Source of the DNA: Mermis nigrescens
Taxonomy: Eukaryota > Nematoda > Enoplea > Mermithida > Mermithidae
Length of the DNA stretch: 64,000 nt
NCBI GenBank assembly: GCA_036768485.1
Contig: JAVLUZ010000142.1
Location: 19,465,735 to 19,529,734, forward strand
Reading direction: 5' to 3'
The notes under the pieces are model-generated. The model saw only the letters and a program-made list of their open reading frames with translations. It was not told where the DNA came from and searched no databases. Positions 54,301 through 63,936 of the stretch are shown piece by piece. The translations under genes were made by a program, and so were the position numbers. Each line of letters begins with the position of its first letter. Position 1 is the first letter of the stretch.

Positions 54301-57300
54301 TTGAATTTACTTTTGCGATCATGTCAAGAACGACACGTTGGCTTTTTAAACTATTTGTTACGATCAAGTGAAGGGCATGCGAGAAGCAGCCGGTATTTTT
54401 GAATTTGCCAATTTCCATCGCTTAAACAACATTAGCCCCGTTATCACGAATGACGAGGTGCACTTTGCTAAGTAAATTGAAATCTAACAGCACCCTTTTC
54501 AAGACAGAAGCCAAATTTTCGCCATTATAATTCTCTGAGAACGGTAAGCATTCAACAACTGCCGCCTTACGTTATCGAACAAAACTCTAAAGGGTGCTGT
54601 ATTTGTGCTATTTCGGTATCACTCAAAAAATGCTGCGGTCTTGCATTTTCGGTCTTCAGTGCTCAGATTTTCTAGCTTGTGCAAATAAAATTGGCTTTGC
54701 GAGATTGGCCAATGTTGGCTAATGATTATAGGTGAATTTTTAGTAAATTCAATAAAAGAAACATTCTTTGTAAATTCCTTTGCTTCTTTACAATACCATT
54801 GCTACTTATTAAACAAATCATGTATGTACGAGTATGCGAAATACTTAAATATTGTCTTAGTATATTAACGTTCCATATTGAGGAATGTTGTTGACTTATA
54901 AATATTGACGAATTTTTTTCTTTTCCCTTACTTGTTGATGGGTTGGCCTGGTTAAGCCCTGCGGGACTGCTCAGCCATCTGTACTTTACCTGAGTTTACC
55001 CCTACTCATGTATAATCGGTAGATCTCCGTATGATAGAAAGCAGAGAACTTCGTGTAGTTCATACAATATCAAGAAGCATAGGGCTATATGTGCTCAAAT
55101 GGGAGTTTTCTTGTTTGTAAAATGAATTTTTGGCACGACCTCTATGCATTAGCTCAAGTGTAAATGAAGTTATCAGGTCGTTTAACACATCTGCTCTGAA
55201 GTCAGATCTTTAGTTTGATAGCAGATACATTTAACTGTAAACTGTCATATGTATATCAATTTTTCATCATTTTTAGAACTTATATCTTAAAAAGGAACTT
55301 AAATATCTACTACTAAGAATTCGGCGCAAAGCGCCGAACAGTTTTGAGGATTTTATGATAAAAGGACTGTGAAGAGCTAAAATTGTATTTTAAAGACAAT
55401 AATTCTCTTATTTGTTTTTCCTTTCTTAAAATTTTTCGTTCGTCGCACGCCATGCCTACAAGCACTAGAGATCATTTGTACGGCTGGCCTTTCATTCGCA
55501 TGCTGTAAAAAGCTATATTTAAACCGCGCTAAATTTTTTCTACATGCTGCATTGTGGATATGATGTACTGTACGAGTGTATGTGAATGCATCATTTGTGC
55601 AGTTGTTTGCTTAATTCTGAAACCGTTTTTACTTTAAGTGGTCGATACACGCTTTTAATTGTATATTACGCATCTACAGATTATCAGGATTTCCTGGCTC
55701 GCTGTCAATCGGATTTTTCGCTTTTATAATATTTGGCCATTGTCTAAATGATAGACTATCTGGGCTGCTTATTCTTTCCTAAGAACTGATCATTAAAAAT
55801 GAATGCGAAGTGCGAACAAAAGCAGTAGTTTTTGATGGGGGTTATCGCTCTAAAGCCTAAATTTTTAAGATCTGCGATGTAATGGGAAGAAAGTAAGCCA
55901 TTGAATCTCCTGGATTCGATTCAGAAATGTAAATTAGATGCCCGACACTACTGAATCTTTTTTAGACTGCAGATTTAATTATACGTATGTGTCATTGTTT
56001 CCTTCCCATCTGAATTTTTTTAGTAGTCTACTATGAATCGAGCATTAATTTCATTACGTAACTTTAATATAATCTATTCTGTTGTCTTGGTTTATCGTTA
56101 ATTCTCGCATTTTATTAAATTTCGCAGCTCATTATCAAAATATGCGATCGCAAGAACAATCTTCTACCGGCCTATTTTATCGTTAACGAAATGCGTAAGC
56201 TTTATGCAGAACCAAAATGCTTTCCCCACTGGGTAAGCGTAATTAGCTATCATTGTTTTTTTAGGATAATAAATCTCTGATATACATTCATTTTTCGCTC
56301 AGAGATTAGCTGATTGCTTCAATGGCATAGTCGAATCTTTTAGACATTTAGCTCAGATGGTCACCATAACAGGTTAGCTTAACAATTTTTCTTCTGTGTC
56401 AAACTGTCTGAATTTTTCAACGCATCTGTAATAGTCTCAAGTTTTTTCATCTATGTATTGCATATTTATCACTGTAAAATTTTGAATGACCTCGAACAAC
56501 ATTGCTTTACATTGTATTTATTCTTTACCAGTATGCTTATTAATATTCTTTCGCTTTTCATAACACGCTAAGCTTTTATGCATGTAGAGGCTCAAAATTG
56601 TAAGTTATTGTGGGTAGTCAGCCATTCTTATGAGGTCTGGATGGGTGTACATTCGATCAAAAATGCTAAAAAACCACCTTTATGCATGAAAACATCCTAC
56701 AAACACAAGTTTTAACTCATAAGTCAGGGGTGCGGTAAAAATCTCGCCATTTGGTTGGGAAATGGGAGATAGGACAACCAACTTTCGATTAGGTTGCAAC
56801 GACACATGTGCATTCATACATACACGCAGGGGCGTAACCAGGATTTTATTTCGGGGGGGGGCCCAAAATTTTTGAAGTCCTATATCTCGGGAACCATTAA
56901 GAGATACGCGAAAATAATGGCATTTTTGAGCGTTTCTCGACGAGATCTATATTATGGTGAAGTAAAAAATTTTGAAAAAAATCAAAAATTTTCTTGCTTT
57001 ATTTCAAATTTGGATATAAAAAATCTATCTTTTAACCTATCGGCATGACTAATTTCTCAATATCAAATTAAAGCTTGACTCCAAAACATTTCGAAATTCT
57101 TTTCTTTGCATTCAATTCTGCAGTTAAGCGCCGAAAATTTTAGACAAATACGCTATTTTTAAGTAAAATCTGGGCTTCTAAGGTAAGAAAAAAGATAGAA
57201 CATAAGAAATCCAGCGCGAAGCGCCGAAAATTTTGACAAATTCGTCATTTCAAGTAAAATCTGGGCTTCTAAGTTAAGAAAAAAGATAGAATATAAGAAA

Positions 57301-60300
57301 TCCAGCGCGAAGCGCCGAAAAATTTTGACAAATTCGTTATTTTTAGGTAAAATCTGGGCTTCTAAGAGAAGAAAAAAGATGGAACATAAGAAATCCAGCG
57401 CGAAGCGCCGAAAATTTTTGACAAACTCGTTATTTTTAAGTAAAATCTGGGCTTCTAAAGTAAGAAAAAACAGAACATGAGAAATCCGGCGCGAAGCGCC
57501 GAAAAATTTCGAGTTTAGAAGCTAAAAAGTGTGCTAAAAACGCATTATGGCTGTCCACAATCCGTTTCCTTTTCACTTAAAAAAAAGCAAAGGGTCCCCC
57601 TTTGCTTTTAAAAAATTATTTTTCCATTTCGGGGGGGGCATGGCCCCCGCCCTCCCTGGTTACGCCCCAGCATACACGGATGTGATTGATTAAATTTCCT
57701 AGTTTTCTTTCTGTGTGTTCCACCTCTGGACGTATCTTTAGGGAGGTCATATATGCTGCCGGCACCTGGTCATTTTGGTTTGCACTTAAACACGACTTGG
57801 AAGCTTGATCCAACCACGCTCAAGTTGTGTACGAAAGGAACTCTCCCGTTTCCTGCTGAAGTTTAGCGATTTCTTGTAAATTGACTTATTTTGGCACAAA
57901 AAATGTTTGTATCCTATTTTCGAAAGTGTTTAGGATAAGGAGGGACATTTGCGACACAACAATTGTCTGTTTATTAGCTGAAGCACATAGGCACTTTGAC
58001 AAATCACAAGATAATAATATCTAACCTGTATATTTATGTTCATATGTATTTGTGGAATTCCAATTCCTGTTAAGGGCGCAGATCTGTAATATTAAGGAAT
58101 ATAATAATAATATTAAAATTTTAATATTAAATATTAATCTTAAAATATAAATATTATCTTTAATATTAATCACATGCCTTTAACAGAATTATAAGGACCG
58201 TACAGTGCATGTGTCTATGGGTCAATCGCTAAACGGATTCCTGGTTGGGACATTAATCTTTAACAGTCGCGAATAAGAAAACAAATAATTACTGCATTAC
58301 ATTTGCATAATTCCCAATAGTATCGTCGTAACCTTAATATAAGAAACCAACATCACATACGATTTTGGGTGTTGGGAAGCTGATTGATCTAGTGAAGTTA
58401 GTAAGAAAAAACTTGTTAGATGAAGCCTAGTCTAACTGCTTACAGCGACTCTTACACATTCTTATAGAATAAGGCATTTTTCATTTGTCATGCACATATG
58501 TATTAGAGGTGTGAGAGGTAATATTACCCCTTTCGCTGAATAGTTCGAAAGTAAAGTACAACCATTTCAAGACATATATGTTCGAAATAGTAATTTTTCA
58601 GACGATTCCGACATATCTGAATGTAACTTACTATAGTAGCAATTACATACTTCACCGCTCTCCTGCCACAATTCATGAATGTCACCCCTTCTGACCATCC
58701 CGTTTGTGCGTGCACCTCTGATTGACCGTAGAAAAATGAAGGGAAGCAACATGCTGCCAGTCAGGTTGGGAATCAGTCTGATTAAAACAATTTTTTGTTT
58801 ATTTAAAAAATCATCAAAGCATTGCTTAATTGCATGCGTTTAATTTGAAGCCGCTTATACCTTACTGTAGAGTTATGACGACACAGAATTTTTGCAGTAA
58901 CTAACGCTTTTTTAACTTTACTCTTCAGGAAGTTAGCCAACCGCAGTCTTACTTAATCCACGAAATATTTCTGCAGCCTAGTTTTCGTGAATTACTCAAT
59001 ATCGTTTTATCGCTGCAAAACAAGGTAAAGTATGTAGTATATTGTTAGTTATCTGTGGTTAACCATAGAATTGATTGAAATATGTCAAAAAGTGGGACCA
59101 TTGTGCGGCGGAGCAGAATTTCATAAAATTCTGATTATAAGAAATGTATGTAACTGTTGAGCTGTTTATTGAATAGTATGTGCGTGCATACAGTGGTGTG
59201 CAAAAGTTTAGAGCCACCCTGCGTAATATCTGAATTGGCTGTTCAATAAACAATTGCAATATTAATATTCAATCAAAACTATTGAAATACGAGAACCTAA
59301 ATCGTGTAACATCGTTTCTGTGATTGTAGCTGTGTAGCCTCATGCATTGGAAAGTTTAAATTTTTGAAATTTTATTGTGCTTTTTATTGCGACAGTGGAA
59401 GCCCCAGTGAATTTCATCAGTTACCTTTGCTCAGAATCGGTTTATTGGATCGAAATGTCCTACTATTACCATATGGTAATCTTATAACAGATTTTCCATT
59501 TAGAGTGCTCAGAAATGCATAACACTTTTTCTTTCTCAAATTAAGAGTGGCGCGCCTCCAATTATTTAATCAAATTGTTCATAAAACATGCAGATGCCGA
59601 CTGGACAAAGCGGATCGTCCTCAAGGGTATAATATGTTCCTAAAACGCAAAAACAATATATAATTTATAAAAGCCTCTTGCACGATGCAAAATTAGTTTC
59701 AACTTCAGTCAGAAACGTGTCTTTACCAAATTTAGCATTATGAACTGTAAGCATAATTTTACGCAATATTAGGATGACCGCAGACCTTTTGTAACCCCTA
59801 ATATTAAGATAATTGTTCTACTGAGCCTAAAATGGCTTGCAGATTCAGGTCCAGCTACAAAAACTGATCTAAAAACTTGTCATAATTTGATTCGCTGCTT
59901 TCCTTAAGGATCGTTACAAACTTTGCAAAATACAAGAGGGTGGCTCTCAACTTTTGCACGCCACTGTAATGTAGTAAGGATTTGTACATGCGGAACCATC
60001 ACCCTATTAGAGTCATTATTCATAACATTTATTATTTCACTACTTCTCCTAAAGTTCGAACGAAAGCCAGTGTTTTTTTTTGTATTCGGCAAAGATTTTT
60101 CCTGATGTACAAAGACTTTTGGGGACCGTCTTTGTGCATACATGAACACAGATTTTTGGGGAGACAAAAACTGCAAAAAAGGTTTAAAATTCGCAAAAAT
60201 TTTCGGCGCTTCTCGCCGGAATGAGTAATTGTGTGTTATATATATCTTTATAATGTCAGAAATTGCATTTTGAAAGGAAAAATGTCAAATTTTTCGGCGC

Positions 60301-63300
60301 TTTGCACCGTTTTGAGACGATTATTACTGATATTTGCCTTCAGAAACCCAGAAATTAGCTAAAATGCACTTCTAAAGGTCGAACAACTCTGCTTTTGCCA
60401 CACTAAAAAAGCTACTGTATTATATTATAGTACCAAAAATTTGAGTGCACAAAATGTACAACGACTTTTAGGGACCATCTTTGTGCATGTATATACAAAA
60501 GGACCTTGTACATAAAAAAAAACACTGACGAAAGCACAATTTTCAGGCCTATTTTCAATTTTCAACCGAAAATTTGACATCTTTTTGAGCTTTTAATTAT
60601 TTGAAGTTAAAAATTTTAATAACCTGGCTTTAAGCAGAACTGTGACAGGGACGGATTGAATTTGAGGGGAACAATCGAACGAATGAAGATGTTTCACCCT
60701 TTCGATCCGGAAAGCTCAAAACAATAAAAACTGAAAAATTATTGAGAGATGTATGCATGTACTTGATTTGGGATTTGAGTTATGAGCTTGTGAGCCCAAG
60801 TGTATGTACTGTCGACAATGAAGTTTGTTTTATTGATTGACATGACTATTATCGACATAGTTTCCCAAGGTCGAAAGTTAAGGGGGAGTGAAGCATTTTA
60901 TGGGTAAACAAAACATGAATGCACCAGACAGCGCGAAGCGCCGAAAAAATTTTAACACCTTTGCTGCTTTCGTTCCCAAAAATCATGCAGAAAATGTTTG
61001 ATAGTTCAAAATCTTCTGACAGTGACTCGAGTCTTGGACTCTGACGTAGAAGCAATACCAACCTCTTATCCCTATGGAAATGTGAGATTATCGGCGTCAG
61101 TGTTTTTTTGTATTTGGCAAAGATGTTTCCCGATGTACAAAGACTTTTCGGGACCGTCTTTGTACATGTACAAAGATTTTTGAGAAGTCAAAAATTGCAA
61201 AAAAGGTCTAAAATTCGCAAAAATTTTCGGCGCTTCGCGCCGAAATGAGTAATTGTGTGTTCTATATGGCTTTATAATGGCAGAAATTGCATTTCAAAAG
61301 GAAAAATGTCGAATTTATCGGCGCTTCGCGCCGTTTCAGAGACGAGTCTTGATGATTTTTGCCCTTAGAGACCCAGAAATTAGCTGAAATACACTACCAA
61401 AAGTCGAACAACTATGTTTTTACCACACTAAAATCGATACTCTACCATATTATATTACCCAAAAATTTGTGTGTACAAAATGTACAAAGACTTTTGGGGA
61501 CCATCTTTGTATCTTTGTACACGTACAAACGGACTTTGTACAAAAACACTGATCGACATTCACATGCTCGTATCAGGTACTTTACATGTATTTCATTTTC
61601 TATGTAAAAATTATTTTTTGCCATTTATTGTGCGTAGAACATTGCTTCGAACATTTTCATTGTTTTTCAGACACCAAGGTGTTCTTTGGAAGAAATATTT
61701 ATTTCTACCGTTTTGGAATTAATGGCAGAGGTGGAAAGGGAAGGCAAGCAACTCAGACATATTTGGTCAACTTTGAGCAACGTGCTTGTTTTCTTGGTCA
61801 TCAACTTCCTGATTAATTTCCCGAAAATGGCGAAGAGCTTGCAATTTAAGGTACCTAGAGCAGCTCTTTTTTGCTTATCGCTGATTTGAATATGTGTTGG
61901 TTCCAGTGAAAATCGTAGGTCTCCTCCTTGATGTTTATGTCCATATTTATTTACTTATTCGATGAATTGTCGAAAATCCCAAATTTAATTTACATAGCTG
62001 TGGCTGGAAATACCCCCAATACAGTTATCTTTTAAATTGCTAGTTTTCCTAATGTGCGTTATATTAAAAGGATTCTTTTCCCAATTTTTAGTCAAAAATA
62101 GATTTGTGCATATTTTGGTCGTTTTTATTATTTAATCGGGAATATAGTTTCCTTTTATCTCATTGTTAAGGTTTAAATATGACAATTACCTTATTCTGGT
62201 ATTTTATCACGACTTGCTGATAGTTATTTAAGGTAAGTCGTTTGGGATATGAATGTGTGCTTGTTAGTATGTACTTGGACTTTTTGGGACCGTCTTTGTA
62301 CATGTACAAAGATTTTTGGGAAGACAAAAATTGCAAAAAAGGTGTGAAATTCGCAAAAATTTTTGACGCTTCGCCCCTGAAATGAGTAATTGTGTAGTCT
62401 ATATATCTTTATAATGGCAGAAATTGCATTCCAAAAGGAAAAATGTCAAATCCGTTTTAAGGCGATTCTTAGTGATTTTTGCCCTTAGAGACCCAGAAAT
62501 TAGCTAAAATACACTACCAAAAGTCGAACAACTCTGTTTTTACCACACTAAAATCGCGGCTGTACCATATTAAAGTACTCCAAAATTTGTGTGTACAACA
62601 TGTACAAATATTTTTGGGAAGACAAAAAATGTAAAAAGGTGTAAAATTCCAAAAATTTTCGGCGCTTCGCGCCGAAATGAGTATCATTTGTCCTATATAT
62701 CTTCAAAATGGCAGAATTTGCATTTAGAATAGAAAAATTTCAAATTTTTCGGCGCCTCGCGCCATTTTGAGGCAATTTTTAGTAATTTTTGGCGTCAGAA
62801 ACCCAGAAATTAGCTAAAATACACTACCAAAGATCGGAAACCCTGTTTTACCACACTAAAATCGCTACTGTACCATATTAGAGTACGCAACAATTTGCAT
62901 GTACAAAATATACAAAGACTTTTGGGGACCATCTTTGTACATGCACAAACGGACCTTGTACAAAAAAAACGCTGCCAACAACATTCATGTAACAGGGGGA
63001 TAGGGCATATCCCCCACCAAAAATTGGTCGGCCCCCATAGCCAGAAAATATTGACCCGCTCTCGATTTTTGGAAAAAATTGTGTTTTTTTGGACGGTTTT
63101 AGATTTTTTGGTCGTCTTTGGCCGAAAATTGGAGGTCATTAACCACTCTCCCATGAAATGACTGGGGACCTCCCACTCGAAATTTCGAGCCTTTACATGC
63201 ATGCCCACGAAATATGCTTTATTGGATTGAAAATCGGAAAAAGTTCCATTTTTAGATGAATACCTACAGAAAATGTCAAAAAAAGCCAAACAAATTTGCT

Positions 63301-63936
63301 TAAAATGTGTTGACCGTAAAGTTCTAAATTGTAGGGAAAAATTTCTTTCTTATACGATGTACCTCTTACACAATATATTGTATTTAGGGCGGACGGAAGG
63401 GGGTGACCCCCTCTTAACCGGAAAAAAATTTCGAAACGCAAGATAATGCACGGAATGATGGTAAAATTGCATGTCTTTAACGTAAAATCTTCAAAAATTC
63501 AGTGCTTTGCGCCTGATGTGAAGTATTTTCTATAATTTTGGCTAAAGCGTGACCAAAAACGTCATTTTTTGTAGCATTTTGATTACAAAAATTTTATTTC
63601 TTAAAGTTCGAATTTTATGATCTTAATGGATAGAGCATGTCAAAACGTCGAAAAAAGCGGATTTTGCGAGCTACCCTGACGAATTTCCCGAGAAATAGAT
63701 CAATTTATGTTGGGTACGCCCCCACCCCTTAGCTGAATCTTGGATATGGACCTGGTTGCAGTGATTAATACAATGCATTGCCCTTGTTATGTTTAATATG
63801 TACATATGTGTGCATATTGTTAATGCTTTGACGATTCAATTTTCAGCTTGCTATTTTGCCGTATCGCAAAGCACGTGATGATTTAATGTGGCTTCTTTTA
63901 CAATGTTTGTCTGCAATCGTGACCAAACAAATAACC
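42242..63936 (+). CDS. MED23: MED23, Mediator complex subunit 23 (5' eleven exons; continues beyond window)
   Basis: Nuclear Mediator tail subunit (nematode orthologue SUR-2) linking activators to RNA polymerase II. Exons: 42242-42313, 42667-42786, 45114-45232, 50717-50831, 52275-52373, 56128-56232, 56303-56372, 57742-57860, 58929-59024, 61671-61850, 63847-63936. Every intron is GT-AG and all phases join, giving 395 codons. Conserved blocks in family order: RELVQVFRGLE; WRKTLQFIDRSISKLDYK then GVRDVLKLIFEH; NNLLPAYFIVNEMRKLY; TWKLDPTTLK; IWSTLSNVLVFLVINFL; ARDDLMWLLLQCLS. This is about the N-terminal 30 percent of a protein usually near 1,370 residues. Exons are 70-180 bp, introns 70 bp to 5.5 kb and stuffed with repeats. 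Start chosen as the only in-frame ATG with a good donor 72 bases on. Confidence 0.93.
42667..42786 (+). CDS. MED23: MED23 exon 2
   Basis: Acceptor TTTTATAG, donor GTATAC, phase 0 to 0. Encodes GGSLLEIHFADLIVP through RELVQVFRGLE, matching the human MED23 N-terminal region around the FRQFWGGL segment in position. Confidence 0.85.
44722..44956 (-). mobile_element. CAYACGTGGGC-family MITE, inverted copy
   Basis: Starts CATAGGTGGGCAGC and ends CCCCCACGCCCACGTATT. The reverse complement shares GCAATTTTTTGATGC, GTAGTGCTCGATAAGAAACG and CTTTTTCATTTTT blocks with 16308-16567. Lies in MED23 intron 2. Confidence 0.82.
45114..45232 (+). CDS. MED23: MED23 exon 3
   Basis: Acceptor TTTTTGAAG, donor GTGAGA, phase 0 to 2. 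Encodes DKAEALVSYVLKWRQRSEAA through YQILTL. Joins in frame with exon 4 across a 5.5 kb intron. Confidence 0.88.
45324..45940. mobile_element. Fold-back element, GCAAAGAAAAATGCTCCG arms
   Basis: Left arm (GCTCCGATGGAACAAAAAGG, AGGAGGGGACTAGGGAAAAA) and right arm (CGGAGCATTTTTCTTTGCTGG at 45910-45930 in reverse) are inverted repeats of about 190 bp around a 230-bp loop. Lies in MED23 intron 3. Confidence 0.8.
46211..46957. mobile_element. CAGTGTTTTTTTTGTA MITE in MED23 intron 3
   Basis: Ends CACCGTTTTTTGTATTCGG and CTTGTACAAAAAAATGCTG. Flanks CTCCAGGG / CTCCAGGA (7 of 8). Two tandem half-units each hold a GGCGCTTCGCGCC-type palindrome and TACACTACCAAA. Confidence 0.85.
46958..48300. repeat. 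Diverged satellite array, about 175-190 bp period
   Basis: At least seven degenerate units with landmarks CTGGAGGTGTAAAGTT (47328, 47870, 48045), AACTTCTCCGGTTATGA-like words (47040, 47218, 47582, 47757, 47935, 48105) and AAAAACACGTTTT. Lies in MED23 intron 3. Confidence 0.75.
48855..49995. mobile_element. Fold-back element, second copy, interrupted
   Basis: Arms CTAGCAATGAAAAATGCTCC (48852) and the inverse ending CATTGCTAG (49972-49981), with AGGAGGGGACTAG / CTAGTCCCCTCCTT inside. The loop is enlarged by a CATGCACGTGG MITE (49505-49772). Confidence 0.78.
49505..49772. mobile_element. CATGCACGTGGAGGG MITE copy
   Basis: From CATACATGCACGTGGAGGGG to CCTAGATCGGCCGTGCTA. Contains AATTGACCAGAAATTGTGTA and TTTTGAAGTCATTTTGACCC. 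Related to 41271 and 50120. Confidence 0.72.
50115..50412. mobile_element. CATGCACGTGGAGGG MITE copy, just upstream of MED23 exon 4
   Basis: CAGACATGCACGCGGGGAGG to CCCCAGATCAGCCATGCTG. Same internal blocks as the copies at 41271 and 49505. Confidence 0.72.
50717..50831 (+). CDS. MED23: MED23 exon 4
   Basis: Acceptor TTCAATTAAG, donor GTTACC, phase 2 to 0. Encodes SVCECLLVTSADLN through SISKLDYK; the LDYK-GVRD junction is strongly conserved. Confidence 0.93.
51483..51868. mobile_element. 386-bp hAT-like MITE in MED23 intron 4
   Basis: Ends CAGGCCCGTATCCAGGA and CTGAATACGGGCCTG. Flanks GGTATGAT / CGTATGAG (6 of 8). Contains ATATCTCGAGAACCATTGGG and CGCGTAGCGCCGAAAA. Confidence 0.82.
52275..52373 (+). 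CDS. MED23: MED23 exon 5
   Basis: Acceptor TATTTTAG, donor GTAAGT, phase 0 to 0. Encodes GVRDVLKLIFEHISN through SHTLIED. Confidence 0.93.
52922..54293. mobile_element. CAGTGTTTTTTTTGTA MITE, outer copy of a self-nest
   Basis: Left part to 53357 and right part 54114-54293 (ending GGACCTTGCACAAAAAAAACCACTG over its last 25 bases) belong to one copy. It is broken at GTCAGAAA by another copy of the same family. The left terminus is not clear. Confidence 0.75.
53358..54113. mobile_element. CAGTGTTTTTTTTGTA MITE, inner copy of a self-nest
   Basis: Ends CAGTGTTTTTTTTGTACAAG and CAACAAAACCACTG. Flanks GTCAGAAA / GCCAGAAA (7 of 8). Inverted relative to the outer copy. Holds several GGCGCGAAGCGCC-type palindromes. 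Confidence 0.85.
54621..56127. other. MED23 intron 5 remainder
   Basis: No coding signal. A single TTCGGCGCAAAGCGCCGAA palindrome occurs at about 55321-55339 outside any recognised element; otherwise nothing assigned. Confidence 0.5.
56128..56232 (+). CDS. MED23: MED23 exon 6
   Basis: Acceptor TTTCGCAG, donor GTAAGC, phase 0 to 0. Encodes LIIKICDRKNNLLPAYFIVN then EMRKLYAEPKCFPHW, the most recognisable MED23 block here. Confidence 0.95.
56303..56372 (+). CDS. MED23: MED23 exon 7
   Basis: Acceptor TCGCTCAG, donor GTTAGC, phase 0 to 1. Only 70 bases after exon 6. Encodes RLADCFNGIVESFRHLAQMV then TIT. Confidence 0.92.
56827..57670. mobile_element. 844-bp hAT-like MITE with 91-bp array
   Basis: Ends CAGGGGCGTAACCAGG and CCTGGTTACGCCCCAG. 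Perfect 8-bp duplication CATACACG (56819-56826, 57671-57678). The interior holds four to five tandem units of about 91 bp. Lies in MED23 intron 7. Confidence 0.92.
57120..57530. repeat. 91-bp tandem array
   Basis: Units register at 57211, 57302, 57395 and 57486 (91, 93, 91 bp), plus a partial unit near 57123. Each reads GAAATCCAGCGCGAAGCGCC, then TTTTGACAAATTCGT, then AAATCTGGGCTTCTAA. Confidence 0.92.
57742..57860 (+). CDS. MED23: MED23 exon 8 (easily missed)
   Basis: Acceptor ATCTTTAG, weak donor GTTTAG, phase 1 to 0. Encodes RSYMLPAPGHFGLHLNTTWK then LDPTTLKLCTKGTLPFPAE, aligning with the human LLPVV...WKLDPATLRFPLKG segment. It is the only candidate that joins exons 7 and 9 in frame. It starts 71 bases after the MITE at 56827-57670. 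Confidence 0.9.
58929..59024 (+). CDS. MED23: MED23 exon 9
   Basis: Acceptor CTCTTCAG, donor GTAAAG, phase 0 to 0. Encodes EVSQPQSYLIHEIFLQPSFR then ELLNIVLSLQNK. Confidence 0.9.
60068..60527. mobile_element. 460-bp CAGTGTTTTTTTTGTA MITE, type copy
   Basis: Ends CAGTGTTTTTTTTTGTA and ACATAAAAAAAAACACTG with a perfect 8-bp duplication ACGAAAGC (60060-60067, 60528-60535). TGTACA-rich subterminal palindromes and two GGCGC...GCC palindromes. Lies in MED23 intron 9. Confidence 0.93.
61098..61551. mobile_element. 454-bp CAGTGTTTTTTTTGTA MITE
   Basis: Ends CAGTGTTTTTTTGTA and TACAAAAACACTG. Flanks ATCGGCGT / ATCGACAT (6 of 8). Ends 119 bases before MED23 exon 10. Confidence 0.9.
61671..61850 (+). 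CDS. MED23: MED23 exon 10
   Basis: Acceptor GTTTTTCAG, donor GTACCT, phase 0 to 0. Encodes TPRCSLEEIFISTVLELMAE through HIWSTLSNVLVFLVIN and FPKMAKSLQFK, matching the LWQHLSSQLIFFVLFQF region of human MED23. Confidence 0.95.
62275..62974. mobile_element. CAGTGTTTTTTTTGTA MITE, double-unit copy, 5'-truncated
   Basis: Begins inside the family at TTTTTGGGACCGTCTTTGTA and ends CTTGTACAAAAAAAACGCTG. Two half-units like the 46211 copy. Lies in MED23 intron 10. Confidence 0.82.
62975..63740. repeat. Repeat fragments before MED23 exon 11
   Basis: 62980-63200 (TTTTTGGTCGTCTTTGGCCG, CATTTTTGG-like words) and 63385-63735 (GGGGGTGACCCCCTCTTAAC, GTGCTTTGCGCCTGA, GTACGCCCCCACCCC) look like parts of DNA-element families, but boundaries were not found. 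Confidence 0.45.
63847..63936 (+). CDS. MED23: MED23 exon 11 (last visible)
   Basis: Acceptor AATTTTCAG, donor GTAAGT, phase 0 to 0. Encodes LAILPYRKARDDLMWLLLQC then LSAIVTKQIT, matching human GRDHLMWVLLQFIS. The gene continues past the window. Confidence 0.93.

Larger units (their letters stand above)
52606..54620 (-). pseudogene. hAT transposon relic with transposase fragments, interrupted
   Basis: CCTCGGCCGAGACCGAGG arrays at 52636-52712 mark one end. Leftward acidic C-terminus SDSENELNDQDD then stop lies at about 52930-52890. After the inserted MITEs, a leftward hAT core block is read at about 54500-54300: VHLVIRDNGANVV, FKNTGCFSHALHLIVTNSLK and VVLDMIAKV (D...N and C-x2-H signature). 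Stops are present. Domesticated function is unlikely. Confidence 0.72.

Noticed and set aside
56520..56600. Short candidate exons between MED23 exons 7 and 8 (near 56530 and 56587)
   Set aside because: They hit stops or give the wrong phase; the exon at 57742 fits phase and homology.
57120..57530. CRISPR-like array of regularly spaced palindromic repeats
   Set aside because: Units are contiguous 91-bp tandem repeats without unique spacers, inside a eukaryotic MITE.
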